Positions 1 to 8,486 of a stretch of DNA of 64,000 nt are shown here, piece after piece (position 1 is the first letter of the stretch; every line of letters begins with the position of its first letter). The stretch lies in the NCBI RefSeq assembly GCF_030622045.1, contig NZ_CP130886.1, forward strand, positions 6,518,001 to 6,582,000. Reading direction: 5' to 3'. The translations under genes were made by a program, and so were the position numbers. A model generated the notes under the pieces. The model did no database searches. It was not told the origin of the DNA and saw nothing but the letters and a program-made list of their open reading frames with translations. Source of the DNA: Planctellipticum variicoloris (GTDB lineage Bacteria > Planctomycetota > Planctomycetia > Planctomycetales > Planctomycetaceae).

Positions 1-210
1 GCGACTCGCCTGGCTGGGGCCTTCCCGGATGCTGACAGCCAGCCGAATGGCACGTCGTTCCTGTATCCGGGCGTGGGAGCGAGCACGTTCCGCGTGGATA
101 CGACAGACGGAAGCTTCTTCATCGACGACACGCCGTTCCCGTACACGGGATTCATCTGGGGCGGCTCGATCACCGGCGAAGTTCCTTACTCGTGGGGCAC
201 GCTGCCGTAA
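1..210 (+). CDS. C-terminal fragment of an unrecognised protein
   Basis: The first base opens a reading frame that continues for 69 codons to a TAA at 208-210; the start lies outside the window. The visible tail is rich in Gly, Thr, Phe, Asp and Trp (for example PYTGFIWGGSITG near the end), a composition typical of secreted beta-rich proteins, but I do not recognise a family. A strong intrinsic terminator follows 33 bases downstream, which supports this being the true end of a gene. Function unknown. Confidence 0.6.
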   Translation, partial: ATRLAGAFPDADSQPNGTSFLYPGVGASTFRVDTTDGSFFIDDTPFPYTGFIWGGSITGEVPYSWGTLP

Positions 211-242
211 GCTGACGCCGAAGACGATCTGTTGAAAGTTGC

Positions 243-280
243 GACCGCCGCGGGATTTCCCGCGGCGGTTGTTTTGTTTG
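243..280 (+). terminator. Rho-independent terminator
   Basis: A perfect 10-bp GC-rich stem (245-254 pairing with 259-268) closes a 4-base ATTT loop and is followed at once by a T-rich stretch (TTGTTTTGTTTG). It sits just after the stop at 210 and should end that transcript. Confidence 0.85.
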
Positions 281-289
281 GTGATTTGT

Positions 290-366
290 CAGTCGTCAGT
301 CGTCAGTCGTCAGTCGTCAGTCGTCAGTCGTCAGTCGTCAGTCGTCAGTCGTCAGTCGTCAGTCGT
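290..366. repeat. Heptanucleotide tandem repeat (CAGTCGT)x11
   Basis: Eleven exact, uninterrupted copies of CAGTCGT fill 77 bases between two terminator-like hairpins. The 7-base period would shift frame at each unit and there is no convincing gene across it, so it is a non-coding microsatellite-like array. Perfect identity suggests recent slippage and probable length variation between strains. Confidence 0.95.
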
Positions 367-378
367 TTGCCAGAGATT

Positions 379-406
379 GCCCGGGGTTTATGTCCTGGGC
401 TTTTTT
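379..406 (+). terminator. Second terminator-like hairpin
   Basis: A 7-bp stem (379-385 with 394-400, one G-U pair) is followed by six consecutive T residues at 401-406. It lies just beyond the heptamer array and could be a backup terminator for the gene ending at 210. Confidence 0.65.
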
Positions 407-634
407 CGTTGGTTCCTGGGGGGTTCTGGAGCGTCCGGATCAGACGGAATGCGGTTCGCCGGAGCGTGAGCTGTGTGTGTTGGCGCTCGGGGCGCCTTGG
501 CTTGGCCTCGCGAATTCGCAGAGTGCGGGAGCGTGGGTACGAGGGTGTGGATGGGTGCGTCGGCGGACGAGGACGTCCACCGTACGGGACGCTGGGGGAA
601 GGGGGAGGCTGTGCGGGCAGGAGGGTGTTGAGGT

Positions 635-710
635 CCACGGGTTGCACTCCGTCCGCCTGGCGGCGGACTTCGTTTCACCCGTGGCTACAGCCCGTCGCCC
701 CGTCCGGGGC
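635..710. repeat. Two-hairpin intergenic element, copy A
   Basis: Outer arms CCACGGGT (635-642) and ACCCGTGG (677-684) enclose an inner stem GTCCGCC/GGCGGAC (651-657 with 662-668). After CTACAGCCCGTC comes a second hairpin, GCCCCGTCCGGGGC (697-710). The same order (hairpin, CTAC, hairpin) recurs at 36191-36245. The rest of the non-coding stretch 211-864 shows a direct duplication CGTGGCTAGTGA at 787-798 and 801-812 and no credible gene. Confidence 0.6.
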
Positions 711-864
711 TCAGGACATCGCCTGGGGGGGATTGTGAATTCTGCGCAACAAAGCGGCTTAGAGTGAGAGGGATGAAGAGGTGGCTCGTGGCTAGTGATT
801 CGTGGCTAGTGAAGAAGATGGCTGCCGCTGGCGACATTTCTCGATTTGAGACTGGAGATTGCAA

Positions 865-1338
865 ATGGTTACTCGGGAAGATCTTGTGCGAGAACTGGTA
901 CGGTTGGCGGCGGTCGAGGGGCCGGGGGTGACGTTGTGGCGGTTTGAGGCGGCGACGGGGATCAATGCGATGATGGTGCGGCGGCGGTGGGGCGGGATGG
1001 CGCAGTTGCGTGCGGCGGCGGGACTGCCGGAGCAGATCCGGCGGGGGGTGGTTTATACCGACGAGGAGCTGTTTGAAGAGCTGAGCCGGGTGGGAGAGCT
1101 GTGCGGGGAGTTTCCGAGCGTGGCGGCGTTCGAGCGGCTGGCGGCGTATTCGTGGATGACGCTGTCGCGGCGGTTCGGCAGACGGGAGGTGGTATGGGCG
1201 CGGTATCGCGAGTGGCTGGAACAGCAGCCGATTGAGGGGCGGCCGGGCTATCTGCGGGGATTGCCGCTGGAGACGCCGTCGGCGATTCCGGGAGTGATCC
1301 GGCACGGCCGAACTGTGGGGGTCGGGGGGGAGGGGTGA
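865..1338 (+). CDS. Protein with two homing-endonuclease-associated (HNH_repeat-like) units
   Basis: 157 residues. Two consecutive units of roughly 50 residues share the pattern of helix, long turn, then an (L/V)xRR(F/W)G core: residues about 4-54 (VRRRWGGM) and 65-120 (LSRRFGRREVVW). This resembles the small DNA-binding repeats that accompany HNH homing endonucleases. No nuclease motif is present, so a DNA-binding role is possible but unproven. The ATG at 865 was chosen because GGAG at 854-857 lies 7 bases upstream; an in-frame TTG at 859 is the alternative. The tail is Gly/Val-rich and low in complexity. Confidence 0.7.
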   Translation: MVTREDLVRELVRLAAVEGPGVTLWRFEAATGINAMMVRRRWGGMAQLRAAAGLPEQIRRGVVYTDEELFEELSRVGELCGEFPSVAAFERLAAYSWMTLSRRFGRREVVWARYREWLEQQPIEGRPGYLRGLPLETPSAIPGVIRHGRTVGVGGEG

Positions 1339-2036
1339 AGTGACGATGCGTGGTGTGGATCGTGATCGCCAGCGGCACGGCGCCTGTGCGAATTCCCGTG
1401 ATCGAAGCACGTGATGCGGTCAACGGGGGCGTTGGATCGCCCCTGCGGGGCTGAGGAGAGCGGGGGGTGCGGCCATTTGCTCGTTCCCAGGCTTCTGCGT
1501 GGTGCTGGTCCTGGATGCTCCGGGTCCTCTTTCCGGCTGGGATTTGACCGAGGGAAGACGAGGCGGAGCCTTGGAAGAGGCATTCGATGTTTTCGTCCGG
1601 CATGGCGAGCCGTTACCGCCGGAATTGTGGGCGGAGCTCTCGTTCACGGGCCGCGAATTTGAGGCGCGCCGTCCTTTCTCCGTGGATGGCACTTTGACAT
1701 CTTCGAAGACCCTCACCCTGGCCCTCTCCCACTGAAGACAGCGGGAGAGGGGACAAGAGGAACCGACGGACCGTTTCAGAATCGATGCCGGTGATTTCGT
1801 TCACCCGATCAACTTCCTCCTGATGAGTATTCCTTCTGGGGAGTTGCTGACGTTGGCTGATCTTCTGCAGGGAGCCGTTTTCGGTTTGCTGGTATTGGGC
1901 ATCATCACGCTGCCGGCAGGAGTCGTGGCTGCACTCGTCAGTCGGGCGTGCGTCGGCTGGTATTTCAGAACACCCCGAGACAACTCCCCCATCGGCAGAT
2001 TGGGCGCGATCACTCGGACTCAGTTCGGACGGGATC
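1339..2036. other. Non-coding or decayed stretch, no gene assigned
   Basis: About 700 bases without a convincing gene. A reading frame opening at 1823 (+) begins with a hydrophobic stretch (LLQGAVFGLLVLGIITLPAG) that could be one membrane segment, but it has no ribosome binding site and runs into the opposite-strand HNH gene, so it is at best a remnant. A hairpin at 1722-1751 is the only other structure. Confidence 0.5.
1722..1751. repeat. CCCTCTCCC/GGGAGAGGG hairpin
   Basis: Perfect 9-bp arms at 1722-1730 and 1743-1751 separated by 12 bases. There is no T-run, so it looks like a dispersed palindromic element and not a terminator. Confidence 0.6.
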
Positions 2037-2600
2037 TCAATACTCGACTGGGAGCTCGCCCCGCTCACGGAGTGCGAACCGGCATTGCAACAGCCCTTCG
2101 CTGCGCGCGTTCCGCGGCGGTCGGAGCCTGGAGAGATCGGGAAGATTATCCGGAAAGTCAACGAGTTGACGGAACAAGTCCGAGTCGCGTTCCTTTGCGA
2201 GTGCGACGATCCGCAGCCACATGACTCTCCAGGATTTCAACCGTGGAGAATTCCAATCGAGCTGGCGAATCAATCGTTGCGCATTCGAATCGCCGGCTCG
2301 CAGCGATCCGTCTGGCAGCGTCGATACTCGGGGCGCCCGCAGCAGCAGAAACGGATCTGCGACGGACTGGTCTCGCTTGACCGCGTTGCAGCGCCGGCAG
2401 GAGTCGACGAGATTCTGATAATCCAGTTTCGACTGTGGACTCAGCGATTGCGGTTCGAAGTGATCGAGTTCAAACTCAAACGTCACCTGCCCCCACGTCT
2501 CTCGCTGCAGACAGTAGACGCAGCGGAAGTCGAACTCGTCGCGCAGCCAGGGACGAAAAGTCCCGTAAGCGGCGTATCCCGCGGGCGCCGACTTACGATC
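2037..2600 (-). pseudogene. HNH endonuclease, complete motif but no usable start codon
   Basis: The minus-strand frame encodes a classic HNH zinc-finger nuclease: first metal-binding pair CVYC (codons near 2513-2522), the H-region ELDHFEPQS, and the second pair SCRRCN followed by KRDQSVADPF. The frame is open from a TGA at 2601-2603, but the 37 codons between that stop and GTG 2484-2486 contain no ATG, GTG or TTG. The only usable start (2486) would therefore remove the first CxxC. Either the gene is broken at its 5' end by a stop or frameshift, or it uses a non-standard start. The family (restriction-like or housekeeping) cannot be decided. I list it as a probable pseudogene; a functional gene with an odd start remains possible. 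Confidence 0.6.
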
Positions 2601-2771
2601 TCACACCCGCGGAGACGGCACTGAAACGCGGGTCTCATTCCGGCCGCGTCCAAAACCTGTGGGATTGTTCACAGGCCAGCGAGATTCGTCAAGACACGTC
2701 TGATCCCTCGCTGGACGCACCGCGTCTTCTGCTCTTCCGTCTGCGATACCCGAATCCCGAATCCCGATACG

Positions 2772-2812
2772 AAACAGGGCCGGGACACTCAATTGAGTGC
2801 CCCGGCCCCGCG
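2772..2812 (-). terminator. Terminator after the DUF1552 gene
   Basis: Near-perfect palindrome centred on 2792/2793 (GGGCCGGG at 2777-2784 with CCCGGCCC at 2801-2808, plus an inner stem across CACTCAATTGAGTG). On the minus strand it is followed by TGTTTCG. It lies about 30 bases beyond the stop of the gene ending at 2844. Confidence 0.75.
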
Positions 2813-2843
2813 CTCAAATCACACTCGCAGAAGCCCCGACCGT

Positions 2844-4163
2844 CTACACCAGCCCGGTCAGCGGTCCATCCCCGCAGAAGTCCGCGTTCCCGAACTTCTC
2901 GATGTGGTGCCCGAATCCGTGGGCCAGCGACAGCAGCAGCCGGTTGTGCGACACCTTCGGCATCTTCACCGAACGGCCCATCTTGAAGTCCAGGCCGTTC
3001 CCCACCAGCACGAACGGGATGTTGTCCAGCGTGTGCGAGTTCCCCTTGCCCAGCTCGTTGGTCCAGACGATCAGCGTGTTATCGAGCAGGCTTCCCGATC
3101 CGCCCGGCTCCGGCGTCGCCGCGAGCCGTTCGGCGAGGTACGCCATCTGCTCGCAGTACCACGTGTTGATCCGCGTCAGCTTCTCCTGGGCCGACTCGTT
3201 CGAGTCCGGCTCGTGCGACAGTTCGTGGTGCCCCTCTTCGACGCCGAGCCAGCGCATCTTCGCCTGGCCGACCGAATTGGTGATCTGGAACGTTGCGATG
3301 CGGGCGAAGTCCGACGCGAAGCTGTTGACCATCAGGTCGATCTGCATCTTGCTGATGCGGGGAATGTTATCGTTCTCTTCCTTCACGCCCGGCTCCAGCT
3401 CCGGCGTCGGATGGTCGAGGCCCGCCGTTCCGGTGTTCCGCAGTTCCTGCTCCATCTCGCGGACGAACGTCGCGTGCTCCTCGATGAGCTGGCGGTCCTC
3501 GGCGCTGACGAGCGACTCGACCTTCTTCAGGTCGGCCTGCACGTCGTCGAGGATGCTGCGCAGGCTGGCCTGGTCCTTCTGCCGGCCGTAGAGTTTGCCG
3601 AACATCTGGTACGGGTCGTCGATCGGCGCGATCGGCTTGTTGGGGCCGGAGTAGACCATGCGGGTCCAGGTGTCGGCCCGGTCGGGGACCATCACGCCGA
3701 ATTCGAGCGAGCCGAAACGGGTTCGCGTCTCCGGGTTGGCCTGCAGGTAGTTCTTGATCTCCTGGTCGATCGAGATTCCGCTCGACCAGCCGGCGGGGGT
3801 GTGCGAGCCCCCCTGGATGTTGCCGGGGAACAGCTCGACGCCCGTCAGCAGGCAGCCCATGCCGCGCATGTGGTTATCGCCGTCGCCGCGGACCTTGTCG
3901 CAGACGCCGTTGAGGACCATTGTCCGCGATTTGAGCTGCTCCAGCGGCGCCATGATCGGCTTGAGGGCGAAGTTGTCTCCCTCTTCGTCCGGCCAGAAAT
4001 TCTTGGGGACGATGCCGTTCGGGCTGAACATCACGACCAGCCGCTGCTTGCGGAGGCCAGTTCCGGCGAAGCCCAGGCTGGGGAGGTTCAGTACGAATGG
4101 CAGCGCGGCGGCGCCCAGGCCGAGGTCGCGGAGGAATTCGCGGCGGTTTGCAAAGCGGGCCAC
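2844..4163 (-). CDS. DUF1552 secreted protein (Tat signal)
   Basis: 439 residues, full length for DUF1552. The N-terminus is a twin-arginine signal ([17 protein letters not shown]), so the folded protein should be exported. The body has the expected features of this planctomycete/verrucomicrobial family: an early beta strand with [12 protein letters not shown], a central helical region, and a C-terminal sulfatase-like core ([31 protein letters not shown]). DUF1552 proteins are usually encoded beside DUF1592-type cytochromes, as here, and their biochemical role is not established. Start GTG at 4163 with GGAGA about 8 bases upstream. It lies 36 bases downstream of the DUF1592 gene, so the two form an operon closed by the terminator at 2772-2812. 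Confidence 0.92.
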   Translation of the reverse strand: MARFANRREFLRDLGLGAAALPFVLNLPSLGFAGTGLRKQRLVVMFSPNGIVPKNFWPDEEGDNFALKPIMAPLEQLKSRTMVLNGVCDKVRGDGDNHMRGMGCLLTGVELFPGNIQGGSHTPAGWSSGISIDQEIKNYLQANPETRTRFGSLEFGVMVPDRADTWTRMVYSGPNKPIAPIDDPYQMFGKLYGRQKDQASLRSILDDVQADLKKVESLVSAEDRQLIEEHATFVREMEQELRNTGTAGLDHPTPELEPGVKEENDNIPRISKMQIDLMVNSFASDFARIATFQITNSVGQAKMRWLGVEEGHHELSHEPDSNESAQEKLTRINTWYCEQMAYLAERLAATPEPGGSGSLLDNTLIVWTNELGKGNSHTLDNIPFVLVGNGLDFKMGRSVKMPKVSHNRLLLSLAHGFGHHIEKFGNADFCGDGPLTGLV

Positions 4164-4199
4164 AGTCTGTCTCCAGCGGCAAGGGAAACGTCTTCGATG

Positions 4200-6515
4200 T
4201 CAGCGGGCAGGTGGTGTTGTTGCGGCGGCGGTCTGTTGCGTTCCAGCGGTCAGCGCGGCATTCACGGCAATGTCGACCACCAGTTTGCGGATATGGAACT
4301 GATTGCGGGCGAAGTCGGCTTCGAGCCGGTCGAGAGTCCCTTCACCATACGCCCGAATCGGCTGCTTGACCAGATAGTGGAACAGTTGTTCCGCAAAGGC
4401 TTCCTGCGTTTCGTCGCTGGCGGCCAGGAACGTCGCCAGATCGCGGACGCCGGTGAACTTGACCGTTTCTCCCGAACGGGTGACGTAGTCGCCGGTCGGA
4501 TCGACCGGTTTCCCGTGCTCGCTGGTTCGATATCGACCGTCGGCGTCGAACTGTTCCAGCGTAAATCCCAGGGGGTTGATCAGGTTGTGGCAGGACTGGC
4601 AGGCCTCCGGCTTCGTCTGCAGCAGCACCCGCTCGCGGGTCGTCAGGTTGGCATGCAGATCCGGCGGCAACGGCGCCACCGCTTCCGGCGGCGGTTTCAG
4701 GAACCGGCCCAGCACGCTGCGGGAGATGAAGACGCCCCGGTGAATCGGCGAACTGGTCGCCGTGTAGGCGAAGCCCGCCATCAGATATGGGTGCGACAGG
4801 ACTCCCGCCCGGACTTCCGGATTCAACGTGACCTTCCGGAACTCGACATTCCCCGGATTGGTGGCGTCCGCCGGAAGGTCCGGAGCGTAATATTCGGCCA
4901 GCCGGCCGTTGAGATAAACGTCGTCCGACAGGATCAACTGACGAAAGTCGGAGTCCGGGCTCCAGACGACATCGTCCAGGAACAGGTCCAGCGAGGTTCG
5001 CAGGTCCGCGGCCATCGCGGCGTTGAATTCCGGAAAGCGCTCGGTGCTCTTAGACAGGTCGGGCGGCTGATCGACCTTCAGCCACTGCAGCAGAAACTCG
5101 CGAAGTTTCGAGTGCACTCGCGGATCGGTCGCCATCCGCTCGGCCTGGCGCTGGACTTGTTCGCGCGAGTGCAGTTCGCCCTTCGCGGCGGCCTGCAGCA
5201 GGGGAGGATCGGGGAGAGAATCCCAGAGCGCAAACGACAGTCGCGATGCGATCGTGTGGTCATCGGCGGACCCGCGGCTGATTTCGCGGTAGAGAAAGCG
5301 GGGCGATTTCAGCGTCAGCAGCACCACACGCTTGATCGCCAGGTCCAGATCGCCTGCCTCGGCGAACTGGTGTTCGATGTAGAGCTGGCGTTCGTCATCG
5401 CTGAGGGGCCGGCGGAAGGCCCGCTCGACGAACTTGCCGGCGAACTGATTCAGTTTCTCAGCGCGGTCCCCCGCATCATTCTTCACGCCGGCCAGTTCCG
5501 GAAGGTGGTCGGCCACGTAGGCTGCAGTTTCGAAGGCGGCGTCGGTCGTGGCCTGGTCCCAGGCCTTGGAGATCGACGTCCCCCGTTCGTAGCCGATGCT
5601 GCGATCATCGGGCGGGAAATGCGTCGTCACGACGAACGACTCGGGGAACCATTGTGGCGACAGCAGCCGGGCGGGGATTGGTTCGTCGACCAGATAAGGC
5701 GGCTTCCAGAGCAGGGCGACGGAGGCCCGCTTCTCTTTTGCCTGTTTCGATTTGAAGAGTTCGAGGCGGAGCGGATAGACCCGGCCGCCGAGCAGGCGGA
5801 TCGACTCTCGCAGTTCGATGACGCCGGCGCCCGATTTGACACCGGCGTCGATCAGCGGCTGGCGCTGGTCGTTGACCCACAGTCGGACGCCGTTTTCCGT
5901 GCGGAGGATGAACTCGTAGTCGCCGGTCTCGGGCGCCAGGACGGCGCCCTGCCAGCGGACGGAAAATTCCTCCGCTTCGAATCCCTCGTTGCCGGGCGCA
6001 CCTTCGCCGAAGTCGAACTGCACCTGCCGGTCGACGCGTTCGATCAGCCGGTCTTCTTTTCGCTGGCGACGAGACTTGAAGTACTCCCCCTTCAGCCCCT
6101 GCTGCGCGTCGCGCTGGATGGTCGGGCGGAAGCTGCCGATGAGATCGGCGACGGAATTCTGATACTGCCGCACTGTCAGGCGGGAAAGTTCGATCCGGGC
6201 CGGCTTGTTCCGCGCCTGGGCCGTTGGCGAGTAAAAGGCGTGGTGGATGTACTCGGCCACGGCCCGGGCGTCTTCGCCGACGCACTTCTCGGGGGCCTTG
6301 AGCGGCATCGTCCGGGTAATCAGGGAGGCGAGCTGCCCGATCGACTGATCGCCGACCAGCCCCTGCGGGTAATGCTCCTCGGTTCCTTCGCCGTTCGGCC
6401 CGTGGCAGTTGGCGCAGAGCTGCTGGTAGATCTGCTCGCCGGTGCGCGGTTCGGCGGCGTGCGCGGCGGTTGCGCACATTCCACAAGCGATGAGACAGGT
6501 CAGGAACGACTTCAT
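4200..6515 (-). CDS. Multidomain planctomycete cytochrome (DUF1587/PA14/DUF1595/DUF1592/DUF1588/DUF1585)
   Basis: 771 residues with a Sec signal (MKSFLTCLIACGMCATAAHA). Order of modules: a c-type heme site CANCH near residue 35; DUF1587 (RLTVRQYQNSVADLIG); a PA14-like beta domain opening at GLKGEYFKS; DUF1595 (FVERAFRRPLSDDE); DUF1592 (RLSFALWDSLPDPPLL); DUF1588, with a second CxxCH (CQSCHNLINPLGF); and DUF1585 at the end. Two covalent hemes point to periplasmic electron transfer. PA14 modules often bind sugars, so a carbohydrate-linked oxidation is a fair but unproven guess. The start ATG 6515 is chosen because it begins the signal peptide; the upstream in-frame codons do not look coding. 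Confidence 0.92.
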   Translation of the reverse strand: MKSFLTCLIACGMCATAAHAAEPRTGEQIYQQLCANCHGPNGEGTEEHYPQGLVGDQSIGQLASLITRTMPLKAPEKCVGEDARAVAEYIHHAFYSPTAQARNKPARIELSRLTVRQYQNSVADLIGSFRPTIQRDAQQGLKGEYFKSRRQRKEDRLIERVDRQVQFDFGEGAPGNEGFEAEEFSVRWQGAVLAPETGDYEFILRTENGVRLWVNDQRQPLIDAGVKSGAGVIELRESIRLLGGRVYPLRLELFKSKQAKEKRASVALLWKPPYLVDEPIPARLLSPQWFPESFVVTTHFPPDDRSIGYERGTSISKAWDQATTDAAFETAAYVADHLPELAGVKNDAGDRAEKLNQFAGKFVERAFRRPLSDDERQLYIEHQFAEAGDLDLAIKRVVLLTLKSPRFLYREISRGSADDHTIASRLSFALWDSLPDPPLLQAAAKGELHSREQVQRQAERMATDPRVHSKLREFLLQWLKVDQPPDLSKSTERFPEFNAAMAADLRTSLDLFLDDVVWSPDSDFRQLILSDDVYLNGRLAEYYAPDLPADATNPGNVEFRKVTLNPEVRAGVLSHPYLMAGFAYTATSSPIHRGVFISRSVLGRFLKPPPEAVAPLPPDLHANLTTRERVLLQTKPEACQSCHNLINPLGFTLEQFDADGRYRTSEHGKPVDPTGDYVTRSGETVKFTGVRDLATFLAASDETQEAFAEQLFHYLVKQPIRAYGEGTLDRLEADFARNQFHIRKLVVDIAVNAALTAGTQQTAAATTPPAR

Positions 6516-6740
6516 GGCAGGCTCGGGCGGGAGGATTTGCAGGGGTCGCTTGCAGGGAAGCGGGCCTGCGGCGGGCACTCTCCATTTTAGAGGGGGTCAA
6601 CCCTGCCTGCCAATCGGAACTCCCACATCTCGACAGTTCCGTGGAATCGAATGTACACTTTTCCGGTTGTCAGCCAGGACCGCCGGGGCGCGCAGTCGCG
6701 TCGTCTGCGGCATCGATCGGGCTCAAGTCAGGGGATGAAC

Positions 6741-7154
6741 ATGGCGCAGGACATTGTTGAGTTGGCGCGGCGCTGGTTCGAGGAAGTCTGGAACGAACGT
6801 CGGGAAGCGACGATCGAAGATCTCTTGTCGCCCGAGAGCGTCTGCTTCGGGGAAAGCGGCCCGGTCATCGGCCACGTCCAGTTCCGCGAGCAGATGTACG
6901 CCCCGCTGCTGGCTGCGTTTCCGGATGTCCGCGTCACCATCGATGACATCCTGGGCGTGGGAGACCAGGCCGTGGTCCGCTGGACGGCGACGGGGACCCA
7001 TACGGGAACCGGAATGGGGATCAGCCCGACGCGCAAGCCGGTGACGTTTCAGGGGATGACCTGGATTCACGCCCGCGACGGCAAACTCCTGCAGGGCTGG
7101 CAGTCCTCGAATATCGCGGAGACGATCCGCAGCCTGGCCGAGTCGGCGGACTGA
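6741..7154 (+). CDS. SnoaL-like / NTF2-fold ester cyclase family protein
   Basis: 137 residues, the normal length for the SnoaL-like fold. Visible hallmarks are the N-terminal helix (VELARRWFEEVWNER), the PDVRVTIDDILGVGD strand pair, VVRWTATGTHTG and the late FQGMTWIHARDGKLLQGW strand. Family members are cytosolic cone-shaped proteins that act as small-molecule isomerases, cyclases or hydrolases; no substrate is indicated here. AGGGG at 6730-6734 lies 6 bases before ATG 6741, which fits better than ATG 6735. It converges on the catabolic cluster with only 13 bases between stops and is probably independent of it. Confidence 0.8.
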   Translation: MAQDIVELARRWFEEVWNERREATIEDLLSPESVCFGESGPVIGHVQFREQMYAPLLAAFPDVRVTIDDILGVGDQAVVRWTATGTHTGTGMGISPTRKPVTFQGMTWIHARDGKLLQGWQSSNIAETIRSLAESAD

Positions 7155-7167
7155 ACGACTTCCCTGC

Positions 7168-8484
7168 TCAACCCGCCATTAACAAACTCGCCGAGGCATT
7201 TTCCAGGGCCTGAACGAGCGCCTGCAGGAACCGCGCTGCGGGGGCGCCGTCGATCACCCGGTGGTCGAACGTCAGGCTGAGCGTCAGCAACTCTCGGACA
7301 GCAATGGCCCCCTCCGGCAGCACGACCGGTTCCTTGCGGATCGCCCCCAGCCCCAGGACGCTCGTTTCCGGCAGATTGATCACTGGCGTGAAGGCGTCGA
7401 TCCCGAAATTGCCGAGATTCGTGATCGTGAAAACTCCGCCTGTCATCTCCGCCAGCGTCAATCGTCCCGAGCGAGTGCGGTCAATCAGCTTGCTCGAATC
7501 GGCGGCGATCTCCAGCAGCGGCCGATTGAGGACGTCGCGAACCACGGGCACCAGCAGACCGTCGTCGGTGTCGACGGCGACGCCGATATGGAAACCCGTG
7601 TCGCCCGGCAGCTCGATCCGATCGTCGGCCCAGCGACCCGCCAGCCGCGGATGTTCCTGCAGGACATGCGCCGCCAGTTTGGCGATGATGTCCGTGAACG
7701 CCGGCACGGGCGTCGCACCCGCCGCTTTGAACTGGTTCCGCAGATTTACCAGGTTCGTCGCGTCGACGCGCGTCGTCAGCGTGACCGGCGCTGTCTCGCG
7801 CGAGCTGGCGAGCATCCGTTCGGCAATCGCCCGACGGCGCGGCGTGATGGGGATCGAGCGCGCGGCTCCGACCATCGTCGACGTCGCCGATGCGGCCCGG
7901 ACATCCTGCTCGCGAATCCGCCCCCCCCGTCCGGTGCCCGTCAGCCGGGTCCAGTCGACGCCCAGCTCGCGCGCGACGCGACGGGCGCGGGGCGTCGCCG
8001 TCGGGGTCGACGGACCGGTTGAGGCGACTCGGATCTCTACGGCCGGACGCGCAGCGCGCTCCACATCGGCCGCCACGATCCGGCCGCCGTTGCCCGAGCC
8101 GGCCACGAGATGCAGCGAAACGCCTAGTTCCCGCGCCTTCCGTCGGACGGAGGGGGCTGCGGGAGGTTGCTCCGGCGCGGCGACCGATGGAGCCGTGAGT
8201 GGTGGAGCGCTGTCCCCGCCTTCCCAGGGCGGAGCTTCGCCCTCAGCCAGTAAATAGCCGAGTAGGCCGCCGACCGGGACGACACTCCCCGGCTTCGGGG
8301 CATCGGGGGGGATGCGCAGGATTCCGGCGTCGAGCGACTCGATCGGCTGCAGGGCCTTTTCGCCTTCGAGTTCGAACAGGGCTTCGCCGACGGCGACGCG
8401 GTCGCCGTCCCGTTTGAGCCAGTCGACGAAGGTTCCTTCTTCCATCGACCAGCCGAGACGCGGAACGCGGATTTCAGCAGGCAT
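7168..8484 (-). CDS. Dihydrolipoamide acyltransferase (E2) of a 2-oxoacid dehydrogenase complex
   Basis: 438 residues. Modules: an N-terminal lipoyl domain, with the lysine to be lipoylated in ELEGEKALQP near residue 44; two peripheral-subunit-binding domains (RRKARELGVSLHLV with GNGGRI; RRVARELGVDWTRL with GRGGRI); and a catalytic core ending in the active-site motif DHRVIDGAPAARF. It transfers an acyl group from the lipoyl arm to CoA. Two tandem binding domains are unusual, since most bacterial E2s carry one. It begins 2 bases after the fused E1 gene, so translation is coupled. No E3 (dihydrolipoyl dehydrogenase) gene is nearby, so E3 must be supplied from elsewhere. The acyl group handled cannot be told from sequence. 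Confidence 0.93.
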   Translation of the reverse strand: MPAEIRVPRLGWSMEEGTFVDWLKRDGDRVAVGEALFELEGEKALQPIESLDAGILRIPPDAPKPGSVVPVGGLLGYLLAEGEAPPWEGGDSAPPLTAPSVAAPEQPPAAPSVRRKARELGVSLHLVAGSGNGGRIVAADVERAARPAVEIRVASTGPSTPTATPRARRVARELGVDWTRLTGTGRGGRIREQDVRAASATSTMVGAARSIPITPRRRAIAERMLASSRETAPVTLTTRVDATNLVNLRNQFKAAGATPVPAFTDIIAKLAAHVLQEHPRLAGRWADDRIELPGDTGFHIGVAVDTDDGLLVPVVRDVLNRPLLEIAADSSKLIDRTRSGRLTLAEMTGGVFTITNLGNFGIDAFTPVINLPETSVLGLGAIRKEPVVLPEGAIAVRELLTLSLTFDHRVIDGAPAARFLQALVQALENASASLLMAG

Positions 8485-8486
8485 GG

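Noticed and set aside
290-366. CRISPR array
   Set aside because: The unit is 7 bases without spacers; this is a tandem microsatellite.
1823-2224. 133-codon frame with one hydrophobic stretch
   Set aside because: No ribosome site, and its second half overlaps the HNH frame; the hydrophobic stretch alone is weak evidence. Possibly a remnant.
2793-6590. 1265-codon open frame on the plus strand
   Set aside because: It lies wholly opposite the DUF1552/DUF1592 genes, which have clear domains and signals; its Arg/Val/Leu-rich translation has the look of a reverse-strand shadow in GC-rich DNA.
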